Positions 37,449 to 46,275 of a stretch of DNA of 54,075 nucleotides are shown here, piece after piece. Positions within the stretch are counted from its first letter, which is position 1. Every line of letters starts with the position of its first letter. Origin of the DNA: Bacillota bacterium (GTDB lineage: Bacteria; Bacillota; Clostridia; Acetivibrionales; DSM-1351). The translations under genes and the position numbers were made by a program. The notes beneath the pieces were generated by a model. The model was not told the origin of the DNA. It did no database searches and worked only from the letters and a program-made list of their open reading frames with translations. Location of the stretch: the NCBI GenBank assembly GCA_023391425.1, contig JAEWAX010000123.1, positions 1-54,075 of the forward strand, read 5' to 3'.

Positions 37449-38405
37449 CTATCTGGTTTGGATTAATAAATTAATGAACCCACCCTGCAGTATATTGCTT
37501 TTTTTCTCAGTTATATTATTGTGGAAGCTTTTTAATTGATTATAAAGACTTATATGGTACGTCTCAAGGTATGGATAGCGATGTGATGTTGTATTCACAA
37601 TAAACTCATAGTTTTCTTCAGCAACCTTCAAAATTTTATCCAAAACATCTCCAAAGAAAAGAGCATCTCTTACATCAGAACTACTAAGAGAGGATAACTC
37701 CCGAATATTACAGTATTCCATAACCTGTGATAAGAAATAAGTGCAGTTCCCTTGAAGGATATCTTCTTTCCAGTCTGATAAATCATCCATCATTTGAAAC
37801 GTTATAACTAAATGATCCACTGCCGATGACAGCTCTTGTATGAATTCCGGCTTTTCACTCAGAATGCATGCAGCGGCTGTAATGATTTTAAGCGGAGCAG
37901 CTTTCTGAGCCACAAGAATAAGGTCTTCCTTTGAATATTCCCTACTCTGGTTTGTATGTTGCCTTTGTTCCCACGTAACACTATTAGCCCATTGAGTGAA
38001 ATAACAGTTAAAATATTCCCAAAAGCTTGATTCAGAAGGAAAAAGCGCACGATATTGCTCCAAGAAGTCTAGGAGGAACAAATTACCCAACGGAAGCTTA
38101 TCCCCCTTGTATTCGCCTGGAACTGTGTCCATTACTGAATCCTGCACCAAAAAATAGAATAGCGCAGGAATGAATCCCCTTGATATCCTTGCACAAGCAT
38201 CATTATTCAAATTTAACGGTTTCTTTATCCAATAGGGTAAAAGGAAGCTTAAATGGTTCTTATTAAAATCCGAATCAAGTATATTATATGCGGATAAGAA
38301 TTTTGCAGCATCCTCCTTGAAAGGGTTCGGGTAATTTAAAATACTTTTTTCAAGAGATAACATAAGTATTTTGAGTTCAGCGTCAAAGTCATGTAAATAA
38401 TCCAT
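37449..38405 (-). CDS. Class I isoprenoid synthase-like protein (prenyl diphosphate synthase / ComQ-like fold)
   Basis: 318 residues, all-helical pattern. Two Asp-rich motifs expected of the class I isoprenoid fold are present: D89xxxD93 (QDSVMDT) and D207DLSD211 followed by WKEDILQGNCTYF. The first is weaker than the DDxxD of standard chain-elongating synthases, so it could be a divergent prenyl diphosphate synthase, a class I terpene synthase, or a ComQ-like enzyme that prenylates peptide Trp. ComQ of Bacillus is known to have this fold and to modify ComX. An AGGTGG site precedes the ATG. It is divergent from a histidine kinase gene 196 bases away, as well as upstream of the prenyltransferase/cyclase unit. 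Confidence 0.7.
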   Translation of the reverse strand: MDYLHDFDAELKILMLSLEKSILNYPNPFKEDAAKFLSAYNILDSDFNKNHLSFLLPYWIKKPLNLNNDACARISRGFIPALFYFLVQDSVMDTVPGEYKGDKLPLGNLFLLDFLEQYRALFPSESSFWEYFNCYFTQWANSVTWEQRQHTNQSREYSKEDLILVAQKAAPLKIITAAACILSEKPEFIQELSSAVDHLVITFQMMDDLSDWKEDILQGNCTYFLSQVMEYCNIRELSSLSSSDVRDALFFGDVLDKILKVAEENYEFIVNTTSHRYPYLETYHISLYNQLKSFHNNITEKKSNILQGGFINLLIQTR

Positions 38406-38601
38406 AAGTATGTTCCACCTATCATTAATATGGTAAAAAATTCTTGATTGTTATATAATTTTAGCATAATATGTATATAAATAGAAGATGTACCAATAAC
38501 TACTCGTAAAATCATTTGCACTCTTTTTGCATATTAAAGCGAATGATCTAGCATGGCATATTTAAAATATTTTTTATTGATAATTTAACAGGAGTAAAAT
38601 A

Positions 38602-41055
38602 ATGAAATTAATTAGGCTTAATCGAGTTATGTTTTCACTATTTATTATAGTGAGTATACTCATTTTATTTCCAAATAATTTATGTTGTGCTGTTACAGAT
38701 GAGACTGTGCTTTTAAATGACGGATGGATGTATCGTGAAGGAGATTCGCCTGTCAATAGCGATGGATTACCTATTTGGACACAAGACGGTGATAGTATAG
38801 AAGGCTGGAATAAGATTAAAAGCCTCAATGAAATGGATAATACCTTTAAAAAAGGTCAGCCCGTCTGGTTTAAAATAAAACTATCGATGGAAAATCGGGA
38901 TGCCTCCAGTATTTATTTTAAAAAGTTACTTGGTCAAGCCTTGGAAGTCTATATTGATTCAAATAAGATTTTTGAAAGCAAGAGATTCATTTGGTCGTTT
39001 ACCAATAATGTTAATACTGAAATTGTTCCTTTAACTCCTGGATATTCAGGAAAGACATTATATGTAAAAGCTATTCCAGGAGCAATACTAAAAGATATAG
39101 GTCCCAGACCCGATGTTATATTTGGCAATACTAAAGATTTGATACCTATTTACTTCAAAGGGAATTTTAATAGTATCATTCTAAGATTAATAATTGGGAG
39201 CATATCAATATTTTTAGGCTTAGCTTTAATTTTTGTTTCCTTCTTCTTAATAAAATTGCAAAGAAAAAGTTGGATATCAATTGGAGTGGTGGCATTAAAT
39301 TCTGGTATTTTAATCGCTCTATGCTCGAATGAACTATACTTGTTCTTGGGTAATTATGAACAACTTGCATTGATTCTTTATGATATCGTAAAATTTATTT
39401 TTTTAAACTCTCTGACTTATATGCTGATTCAAATACTTGGAGTAAAGCACAAAGTGCCTGTTTTAAAAAGGATGTTTCAGGCACTAAACGTATATTCCAT
39501 ATTTTGCTTGGTCATGCTTTCTATCCATTGCGTTTCAGGATATGGAATTTTTACACTGTATCGACTTTTTACATATGACATACTTGGAATTCTATATATT
39601 ATTACGTTAACCATTATTGCTGTTACAGTAATATATTATGCTACAAAAAAAGATACTGAAGCAAAGCTGATTTTAATGGGACTCCTTTATTTTATTGTTC
39701 TGATGGTAGTGGATTTCTTTATATTTTTTACTATTTCTCGAAGATATCAAGCTGTTCTATGGTATTGGGGCATACTTATAGTTATTCTTTCCTTCTTGAT
39801 AATCCTTGGGAAAAGAATACAAAATAACCATTTACAACTTATCAAGTATTCAAAGGAACTTGAAATTAAGAATGAGCAATTGGATAGTATGTGGAAAGAG
39901 ATAAAAGAATCCAGAGACCAGCTAGCAGAGCTGAATATGACACTGGAATACCGTGTGAACGAAAGAACCAACCAACTTGAAGAATCCAACTCCAAACTAT
40001 CATTAATCAATATGGAGTTATCTGCTTCAAACGAAGAATTAAGCAACACACTAGATATATTAAAAATTACACAGGGGCAATTGGTAAAAACAGAAAAAAT
40101 GGCAGTGCTAGGTCAGCTTGTGTCAGGTGTTGCGCATGAAATCAATACACCTTTAGGTGCAATACAAGCTTCCATAGCCAACATATCAGAAAAGCTGAAG
40201 ATATTTTACAGGGATATACCGAGCTTTTTTAGAGGACTTTCTGAAGAGAGACTTATTGCCTTTATTAATATTCTAAATAAATCAATTGAACATACGACTT
40301 ATACCTCAACAAAGCAAGAACGTATCTACAGAGATGCTATCGAAAATCAACTTTTAGAGAATGGTATCAACGAACCCCATACGCTTTCTGGAATGCTAGC
40401 TGTAATGGGCTTGTATGATGTAAAGCCATTTATTACTTTTCTAAAGGAAAACGATAGCTTTTCTGTTATTAGAATGGCTTACGCATTATCAGGATTAAAA
40501 AGAAGTGTAGAAACCATTGAAGTTGCAGTGGAAAAAACATCAAAAGTTGTTTTTGCACTTAAAACCTATGCTCATTTTGATAATCAAGGTGATATGAAAA
40601 ACATTGATATTAGGGACAGTCTGGATACTGTATTGACTTTATATCAAAATAAGATTAAGCAAGGTGTTGAGGTAGTCAGAAATTATGGAGAAATACCTAT
40701 GGTATTGTGCTATCCTGATGAGTTGAACCAGGTCTGGACCAACATTATACATAATTCACTTCAAGCAATGGAATATAAGGGTGTTCTTATTGTAAATGTT
40801 TACGAAAAAGACAGCAATATAGAAGTGGAAATTACCGATAATGGCCCTGGCATACCTGAAGAAATAAAAGAAAAAATATTCGAGCCATTTTTTACTACAA
40901 AGCCTCAGGGAGAAGGCAGTGGATTGGGCCTGGATATTGTGAGAAAGATTATTTCAAAGCATGATGGAAAAATAATAGTCAACAGCAGACCAGGTGAAAC
41001 CAGATTTAGTGTTTCCATCCCAAACCGGCTTAATAATGACAGTAGCATAGTATAA
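38602..41055 (+). CDS. Membrane sensor histidine kinase, 7TMR-DISM type
   Basis: 817 residues, ATG preceded by CAGGAG. Order: signal peptide or first helix (MFSLFIIVSILILFPNNLCC), an external domain to about 190 with the jelly-roll-like 7TMR-DISM extracellular pattern (LNDGWMYREGDSPV, VWFKIKLSMENRDASSIYFK), then seven helices between about 195 and 405. A coiled coil (LEYRVNERTNQLEESNSKLS) follows, then the H-box GQLVSGVAHEINTPLGAIQ with His512, and the ATPase boxes (N-box NIIHNSLQAM near 716, DNGPGIP, GEGSGLGLDIV). The gap from His512 to the N-box is about 200 residues, longer than usual, pointing to an inserted helical part. It heads an operon with two response regulators. The ligand is unknown; the divergent isoprenoid synthase makes a prenyl-type signal a candidate. 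Confidence 0.9.
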   Translation: MKLIRLNRVMFSLFIIVSILILFPNNLCCAVTDETVLLNDGWMYREGDSPVNSDGLPIWTQDGDSIEGWNKIKSLNEMDNTFKKGQPVWFKIKLSMENRDASSIYFKKLLGQALEVYIDSNKIFESKRFIWSFTNNVNTEIVPLTPGYSGKTLYVKAIPGAILKDIGPRPDVIFGNTKDLIPIYFKGNFNSIILRLIIGSISIFLGLALIFVSFFLIKLQRKSWISIGVVALNSGILIALCSNELYLFLGNYEQLALILYDIVKFIFLNSLTYMLIQILGVKHKVPVLKRMFQALNVYSIFCLVMLSIHCVSGYGIFTLYRLFTYDILGILYIITLTIIAVTVIYYATKKDTEAKLILMGLLYFIVLMVVDFFIFFTISRRYQAVLWYWGILIVILSFLIILGKRIQNNHLQLIKYSKELEIKNEQLDSMWKEIKESRDQLAELNMTLEYRVNERTNQLEESNSKLSLINMELSASNEELSNTLDILKITQGQLVKTEKMAVLGQLVSGVAHEINTPLGAIQASIANISEKLKIFYRDIPSFFRGLSEERLIAFINILNKSIEHTTYTSTKQERIYRDAIENQLLENGINEPHTLSGMLAVMGLYDVKPFITFLKENDSFSVIRMAYALSGLKRSVETIEVAVEKTSKVVFALKTYAHFDNQGDMKNIDIRDSLDTVLTLYQNKIKQGVEVVRNYGEIPMVLCYPDELNQVWTNIIHNSLQAMEYKGVLIVNVYEKDSNIEVEITDNGPGIPEEIKEKIFEPFFTTKPQGEGSGLGLDIVRKIISKHDGKIIVNSRPGETRFSVSIPNRLNNDSSIV

Positions 41056-41114
41056 ATTTGGGAAACTTATAAATTTGCTAGTCGTAAAATCAAGAAAGGA
41101 AGGATAAAACAACA

Positions 41115-41891
41115 ATGCCTGTATTGCAAAGAAAAGCAATAATTTGTATAGATGATGAAATAATTGTTCTTCAGAGCTTGAGAAACCAGCTTGAAGATAC
41201 TTTTGGAGTAGAATATCTTATTGAAGTAGCAGAAAGTGGTCAAGAAGCTTTAGAGGTGTTTAATGACTTGCAATTAAGGAACTACGAGATACCTGTGGTA
41301 ATTTGTGACTATATTATTCCCGGAATGAACGGGGACGAAATTCTTATGAAAATTCATAATTTGTCACCAAATACAATGAAAATACTGCTTACCGGACAGG
41401 CTGGAGTGCAAGGTGTAATAAATACTATCAATAGTGCTAACCTTTTTGAGTACATAGAAAAGCCTTGGACAAAAAGTGAGCTAAACAATGCAGTAAAAAG
41501 AGCCATTGAATCCTATGAGGATTTAGGATTTAGTGAAAAAGAAATTAGAAAACTTACAGATATTAATAATTTAATTGAGAAAGAAATCCATCAAAAAAAT
41601 GGTAATATGTATAGACAAAATGAACCTAATACGCGATGCAAAGAGTCAAAACAAGAAATTCTAGATGATATTAGTGAAAAACTACACTGTATAAGTAAAA
41701 TAAGTATGCCATTGAAAAAAGTTAAATCAAGCATAAGACAGTTGGATAGCTTTAGTTATACAGCAACCTGCAAGGAAGCCGTTGTAGATATACCCAAATT
41801 GGAAAATATTAGAGATTTACATAAGAGGTGCAGTCAAGAGTTAGAACAACTAATAGAGAAACTTAATGCAACACATAATCAGAAAGTATAA
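41115..41891 (+). CDS. Response regulator, receiver domain with helical C-terminus (no DNA-binding domain)
   Basis: 258 residues, with AAGGAAGG upstream. The receiver domain covers about 8-125: acidic pair Asp13-Asp14, phosphoacceptor Asp65 in VVICDYIIPGMNG, LLTGQ (Thr of the switch) and the conserved Lys in FEYIEKPW. The rest (about 135-258) is charged and helical without HTH, GGDEF or HD motifs. The KPW and LTGQ forms are typical of receivers paired with complex sensor kinases. It sits 59 bases after the kinase gene and 47 before the second regulator. It may act as a phosphate sink or relay, or bind a protein partner. Confidence 0.88.
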   Translation: MPVLQRKAIICIDDEIIVLQSLRNQLEDTFGVEYLIEVAESGQEALEVFNDLQLRNYEIPVVICDYIIPGMNGDEILMKIHNLSPNTMKILLTGQAGVQGVINTINSANLFEYIEKPWTKSELNNAVKRAIESYEDLGFSEKEIRKLTDINNLIEKEIHQKNGNMYRQNEPNTRCKESKQEILDDISEKLHCISKISMPLKKVKSSIRQLDSFSYTATCKEAVVDIPKLENIRDLHKRCSQELEQLIEKLNATHNQKV

Positions 41892-41938
41892 GTAATATCA
41901 GATTGGATTTTGCGCAGCTAAGCAACATGGGAGGAAGA

Positions 41939-43153
41939 ATGGATAAGCCGAATATTATTTGCGTAGACGATGAGATGATTGTTTTATATAGCTTAAGAGA
42001 ACAATTGGAGATGAGGTTCGGTGCTTCTTACAATATAGAAATAGCGGAAAGTGCCTATGAGGCTTTGAATTTGCTGAAAAACTTTTTGGATGACTCAAAA
42101 GAAGTTCCATTAATGATTGTAGATTACATAATGCCAGAAGTCAGGGGTGATGAGTTATTAAGGCAAGTTCGACAAGTTTCTCCGCATACAGTAAACATAT
42201 TGCTTACAGGTCAGGCAAGCTTGGAAGGAATTAAAAATGCTTTAAATGACGGGAAAATTATAAAATTTATTAATAAACCTTGGGATAAAGAGAGCTTGTT
42301 CCAGTATGTATCAGAGGCACTAACTTACTATAATCAATACAAAATTAGCAGGGAAAAGAACGACCGACTGAAAGAAATTAATGAAAAGCTACTACAAATT
42401 CTTAATAATAACTCAGAGGAGATTACAGAAAAACATTTTTATGTAAAAACAGATAATAAGTCATTAACAGTGCAACAATGCCTCAAGAGTATTTCGAATA
42501 AGTTAAAAATTTCACTTCATCTAATAAAGATTGGGATAGATGCGGCTTTAGATTTACAGAAGAGTATAACTGAAAAGGAACAAGATGTTGAACCCATGGA
42601 CATGAAGGGGATAAGTAGCTTTTACAAAACTGCTTCTAATGTAATAGACAATATCGTTTGTACCTTTGAGTCTGGTAACATTGATAAAATACTTCAAGCT
42701 TTTGATGTTCAAGGCTTTTATGGTATTAATGATAATATGACACAAATGAATAGCAACATGTCCATAGGGGTTAACGGATTGATAAGCAGAATAAACCAAC
42801 TGGAATCCCAGTTTAAAAAAGAGTCTGATAGGATAGCAGTATGGGAGGATAATGAAATACTATTATTCAAATTGAATGATATTCTATTCTTTACAGCTGA
42901 ACTTGGCAGTACACTTGCTATAACTAAAAATGGCAAATATAAAGTTAAGGATTCATTGGATATATTAGAAGAAAAATTAAGTAATCAACATTTCTTTAGA
43001 TGTCATAGAAGCTACATTGTTAATTTGAGCCATATAAGCAAGGTAACACCCTGGATTGGCTACAACTATATATCCAAGTTTGAGGATTCACCTCAAGAGG
43101 TACCAATAAGTAAATCCCGCTTCAAAAAAATGAAGGAGATGCTTGGTATATAA
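41939..43153 (+). CDS. Response regulator with LytTR DNA-binding domain
   Basis: 404 residues from ATG 41939, which has GGGAGGAAGA at the right place; a TTG at 41903 in the same frame lacks an RBS. The receiver spans 4-125 with Asp10-Asp11, phosphoacceptor Asp62 (MIVDYIMPEVRG), LLTGQ and NKPW. A helical linker of about 170 residues follows. The C-terminus (about 300-404) is a LytTR domain: FKLNDILFFTAELGSTLAIT, SLDILEEKLSNQHFFRCHRS, YIVNLSHISKV. LytTR regulators in Firmicutes often serve peptide quorum sensing (AgrA, ComE), which fits a signalling role here. The long linker between receiver and LytTR is unusual. Confidence 0.9.
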   Translation: MDKPNIICVDDEMIVLYSLREQLEMRFGASYNIEIAESAYEALNLLKNFLDDSKEVPLMIVDYIMPEVRGDELLRQVRQVSPHTVNILLTGQASLEGIKNALNDGKIIKFINKPWDKESLFQYVSEALTYYNQYKISREKNDRLKEINEKLLQILNNNSEEITEKHFYVKTDNKSLTVQQCLKSISNKLKISLHLIKIGIDAALDLQKSITEKEQDVEPMDMKGISSFYKTASNVIDNIVCTFESGNIDKILQAFDVQGFYGINDNMTQMNSNMSIGVNGLISRINQLESQFKKESDRIAVWEDNEILLFKLNDILFFTAELGSTLAITKNGKYKVKDSLDILEEKLSNQHFFRCHRSYIVNLSHISKVTPWIGYNYISKFEDSPQEVPISKSRFKKMKEMLGI

Positions 43154-43245
43154 ATTTCAGCATAAAGCTAAAAACTTTATTGTTTGAATATAACATAAAA
43201 CACATTACTTAATTGATAATTTTTTTGAAGGAATATCTAAAAGAA

Positions 43246-43526
43246 TTGACGAGATAGTAGATATAATGATATATTAATAAAAACAAAATAAGCATAGTAG
43301 TTTAGTATTGAAAGGTGGAATGCAATCCGGTACGCTTTAGAACTATAACAAGTGTACACGGAGAAGTAATTTTAAAATCATTTAGCTTAATAATTGAGAG
43401 AAGAAAAACTGTTTTGATTGCACAGTTTAGTTTTCCTTACTCAATTGCTTCTGATTTTAAGATTACTCGTATAGCCTTCATTAATGAAATTCAGGCCGTA
43501 GAGTGAATCTACGGCTTTAATTTTTT
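43246..43526 (+). other. Putative short transcription unit with strong terminator (small RNA or small peptide)
   Basis: In the 423-base gap after the regulators, TTGACG (43246) and TATATT with about 18-base spacing look like a promoter. GCCGTAGA/TCTACGGC (43495-43502 and 43508-43515) followed by TTTAATTTTTT makes a very good terminator. Between them is a 63-codon frame starting at the ATG at 43315, behind AAAGGTGG but too close to it for normal spacing. The encoded peptide (MECNPVRFRTITSVHGEVIL and on) matches nothing I know. It may be a small RNA, or the trailing part of a decayed gene. Confidence 0.4.
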
Positions 43527-43576
43527 ACTAAACTATTATGCTTTTATTTTGTTAATAAATATTGGAGGAATATCTT

Positions 43577-44467
43577 ATGAAAACTAAGAATGAAAATATT
43601 ATTAAAAACAACAAGGTTAATTTGGAGTTATTGTTTAATGCTGAATGTAGACCAGAGTTATTTTCTGTGGGTGAAGAGTTGTTCTGGGATGATCCATATA
43701 TTTCAAAGCAAATGCTTGAATCCCATTTGCATCCTACATCTGATGGAGCAAGTCGTAATCATAAAACTATAGACCAAACTGTACAATGGCTTGTAAACTA
43801 TCTCAATTTAAAAGAAGGTGCTAAGGTATTGGATTTGGGTTGCGGCCCTGGACTATATTGCACAAGATTATTTCAACGTGGATATAAAGTAGTTGGTATG
43901 GATTATTCAAGAAATTCTATAAATTATGCTGTTAATTTCGCTACTGAAAATAGTATGGATATCCAGTATATATATCAGAATTATCTTACTATGGACTACT
44001 CTTGCGAGTTTGATGCCATTTTTCTGATTTACTGTGACTTTGGTGCACTTTCAGATTCTAACCGTGACATATTACTAAAAAGGATACATAAGGCTTTGAA
44101 GCCTGAGGGAGTGCTCGTATTTGATGTCTTCACAAGATTCAATTGGGGACAGCAATCTTCACGTAATTGGTATGTGAGTGACGCCGGATTTTGGAGAGCA
44201 TGTCCAAACCTTGTTCTTGACCAGACCTTTCATTATGAAGAGGAAAATGTATTTCTTAAGCAGTATATCGTTATTGAGAATAGTGGTAATACTACTACAT
44301 ATAAAATGTGGGATCACTATTATTCTAAGGAAACTATCTCAAAATTAATGAAAGAGCATGGTTACCAGGTACAGGATATTTGGAGTGATTTGACAGGAAA
44401 GCCGTATGAGGATAACACTAGGAGTTTGGGCGTTGCTGTTAAAAAGATTAACACTAATAATGAATAA
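43577..44467 (+). CDS. SAM-dependent class I methyltransferase
   Basis: 296 residues from ATG 43577, with GGAGG upstream; the TTG start at 43562 lies within that RBS and is rejected. Motif I is VLDLGCGPGLYC (near 85), then VVGMDYSRNSINYA with the acidic Asp at the end of strand 2, FDAIFLIYCDFGAL (motif near 150) and LKPEGVLVFDVF. This is the Methyltransf_25/11 type and acts on small molecules in the cytosol. The N-terminal 60 residues (ELLFNAECRPELFSVGEELF, LESHLHPTSDGASRN) form a lid typical of a subset of these enzymes. There is no close operon partner; a terminator follows. The substrate is not predictable. Confidence 0.88.
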   Translation: MKTKNENIIKNNKVNLELLFNAECRPELFSVGEELFWDDPYISKQMLESHLHPTSDGASRNHKTIDQTVQWLVNYLNLKEGAKVLDLGCGPGLYCTRLFQRGYKVVGMDYSRNSINYAVNFATENSMDIQYIYQNYLTMDYSCEFDAIFLIYCDFGALSDSNRDILLKRIHKALKPEGVLVFDVFTRFNWGQQSSRNWYVSDAGFWRACPNLVLDQTFHYEEENVFLKQYIVIENSGNTTTYKMWDHYYSKETISKLMKEHGYQVQDIWSDLTGKPYEDNTRSLGVAVKKINTNNE

Positions 44468-44489
44468 TGTAGATATGTAATTATAAGTT

Positions 44490-44523
44490 GCAGTGAGTCT
44501 GTAGGCATATACAGATTCACTGC
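44490..44523. terminator. Bidirectional terminator between convergent genes
   Basis: GCAGTGAGTCTGTA pairs with TACAGATTCACTGC (one G-T pair) around a 6-base loop. It lies between the methyltransferase (+) and the hydrolase (-), 22 and 17 bases from their stop codons. Confidence 0.7.
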
Positions 44524-44539
44524 TATACTTTATTAGCTA

Positions 44540-45247
44540 TCATCTGTTGTTTTCAAATGAAGCTCTAGTCCACTTTTCCAAGACCTTCAGCTGTTCTGGT
44601 GTATGAAACCAGTGTTCGCCATTTTCTATGACAGTGAGGAGACATCCAAAATGTTTTGTAAAGTTCTCTACAATGTTACGTTCCGTGAGGTTGTCTTTGT
44701 CTCCGTAAAGAATTTCTGTTGGAAAAATCCACTTAGTGATTGGATGTTCTTTTACATAGGATAGATACTCCAAAGAGAGTGTTTGACCAAAAGATGTGGG
44801 AATTGTTTGTTCCAACCGGAGTTGATCTTCCGAGACACCTGCCCAAAGCATCATATTTTGAATTAGTTGCTTCATGTCAAGAATCGGTGAAACAAAAAGG
44901 CATCTTTTTAGATTCTCATTTGCAAAACTTAACATACTAAACCACGCCCCAATGCTAGTGGCCCGTAATGCAACCAAATTCCAATGTGATTTGGCATACT
45001 TCATAACCGTCAGCAATTCTGGGACAGTATGCCAGGGGTCAAATGTGTTCTTCTCTTCTTTGCGTTCTCCATGTTCTGGCAGATCAATACTCAAAACCTG
45101 CCAACCATAACCGCTAGCTATTTCAGCGAAAGGTTCTGCCTCTTCTTTGCAGCCTCCTTGTCCGTGAATAAATAGGTATAAATTCTTAGTGGGCTCTCCC
45201 CAAAGAACAGACGGAATTCCCTGAATTTGAAAATATTCTTTCTTCAT
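44540..45247 (-). CDS. Alpha/beta hydrolase
   Basis: 235 residues with AAAGGAG before the ATG. The oxyanion region is LYLFIHGQGGCKEEAEPFAE (near 24-43), the nucleophile elbow is the unusual ATSIGAWFS with Ser near 98, the acid is likely Asp in LYGDKDNLT and the base is the His in ENGEHWFH. These are marks of small cytosolic serine hydrolases of the esterase/lipase type. The elbow reads T-S-I-G-A rather than the usual G-x-S-x-G, so its first Gly is replaced. A TetR regulator gene is divergent, with two inverted-repeat operators in the promoter region between them, so the hydrolase is probably induced by a small molecule. Confidence 0.85.
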   Translation of the reverse strand: MKKEYFQIQGIPSVLWGEPTKNLYLFIHGQGGCKEEAEPFAEIASGYGWQVLSIDLPEHGERKEEKNTFDPWHTVPELLTVMKYAKSHWNLVALRATSIGAWFSMLSFANENLKRCLFVSPILDMKQLIQNMMLWAGVSEDQLRLEQTIPTSFGQTLSLEYLSYVKEHPITKWIFPTEILYGDKDNLTERNIVENFTKHFGCLLTVIENGEHWFHTPEQLKVLEKWTRASFENNR

Positions 45248-45267
45248 AAATATATGCTCCTTTATTT

Positions 45268-45314
45268 ATAATACTAATACAATTAGTTATAATACTAAAT
45301 ACATTAGTATTATA
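45268..45314. promoter_or_regulatory. Twin TetR operator between hydrolase and tetR-type gene
   Basis: Two overlapping palindromes are present. Site 1 has ATAATACTAA (45268-45277) and TTAGTTATAA (45283-45292), which are imperfect arms. Site 2 has ATAATACTAA (45290-45299) and TTAGTATTAT (45305-45314), perfect 10-base arms with a 5-base spacer. They sit 20 bases before the hydrolase start and cover its probable promoter. Confidence 0.75.
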
Positions 45315-45452
45315 GAAATATTAAGCTTGTTTGTCAATAGATTGATAATGATAAGTAGCATTTTTACGAATCTTATTATTGACGAGGCTAATGGAATTAG
45401 CTAAACTATATGCGTAATCAATTTATAATATTTAGTTAGAGGGGTACAAATC

Positions 45453-46010
45453 ATGCGTGTTACAAAAGAAGCAGTAATACAGGCTGCATCAAGTATTGCC
45501 GATTCAGATGGCCTTAACAAGGTTTCTTTGAAAGTTGTTGCTGAAAAGCTCAATATTCAAACTCCATCTTTATATAACCATATAGCAAGTTTAGATGATT
45601 TACTGCGAGAAGTAGCGCATAATGGAATGAAAACCATGAATGACCAGATAACACAAGCTGCCATTGGTAATTCTGGAGATACTGCTATAAAGTCTATTAG
45701 CATCGCTTATTTTAAATATATAATGGCACACCCTGGAATTTATGAAACAATTCAATGGGCTCATTGGCATGGTAACAGCGAAACAGCAGCGATATTTGAT
45801 AATTACAAGGCGCTAATAATAAAACTTATTTTATCTTGCAACTTTAAAACGCCAAAAACAGATGAAATATTGAGTTTGTTAATGAGTATACTTCATGGAT
45901 ATTCATCACTGGAACTTAGCAAAGCGCTTACGAATCCAGAAGAAGCAATAAAAGGACTGACCAATTCAATAGAAATAGTATTATTAGGTTTACATGCAAA
46001 ATATGATTGA
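45453..46010 (+). CDS. TetR/AcrR family transcriptional regulator
   Basis: 185 residues, with TTAGAGGGG before ATG. The N-terminal HTH reads VIQAASSIADSDGLNKVSLK, VVAEKLNIQTPSLYNHIASL, DDLL, matching TetR/AcrR. The C-terminal ligand domain contains YETIQWAHWHG and resembles the WHG-type TetR C-terminal family. It is divergent from the hydrolase and the operator at 45268-45314 lies between them; it most likely represses that gene and perhaps itself. Inducer unknown. Confidence 0.9.
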   Translation: MRVTKEAVIQAASSIADSDGLNKVSLKVVAEKLNIQTPSLYNHIASLDDLLREVAHNGMKTMNDQITQAAIGNSGDTAIKSISIAYFKYIMAHPGIYETIQWAHWHGNSETAAIFDNYKALIIKLILSCNFKTPKTDEILSLLMSILHGYSSLELSKALTNPEEAIKGLTNSIEIVLLGLHAKYD

Positions 46011-46028
46011 TTTTATTGTGTCAAAACT

Positions 46029-46084
46029 AAGAAGCTAAGTTTTAAGGGTCAACTAAAATGACATAGAAACTAGCTTCTTTTTTA
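46029..46084 (+). terminator. Terminator after the tetR-type gene
   Basis: AAGAAGCTA and TAGCTTCTT pair at the base, with a further AGTTT/AAACT match inside, and TTTTTTA follows. The loop is long (about 30 bases), so I rate it as probable only. Confidence 0.5.
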
Positions 46085-46275
46085 TATTCAAAAACTGAAA
46101 GAGAGGTTATCATACAGTGTCAAAATATTTATGTACGATAAGTTAGCTGTGCTTTGATGGTGAATAATACAAATTTTTACTTCGTGATAAAAAACATCGA
46201 GATTTTATAGATTTCAAATGATATATTAATTACATGATTGGTGCGCATTAAATCATATGTTGGGGGGAAGCTTAA

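Noticed and set aside
43315..43506. 63-codon frame as a definite gene
   Set aside because: RBS too close to the ATG and no known family; kept only as part of a possible short transcription unit.
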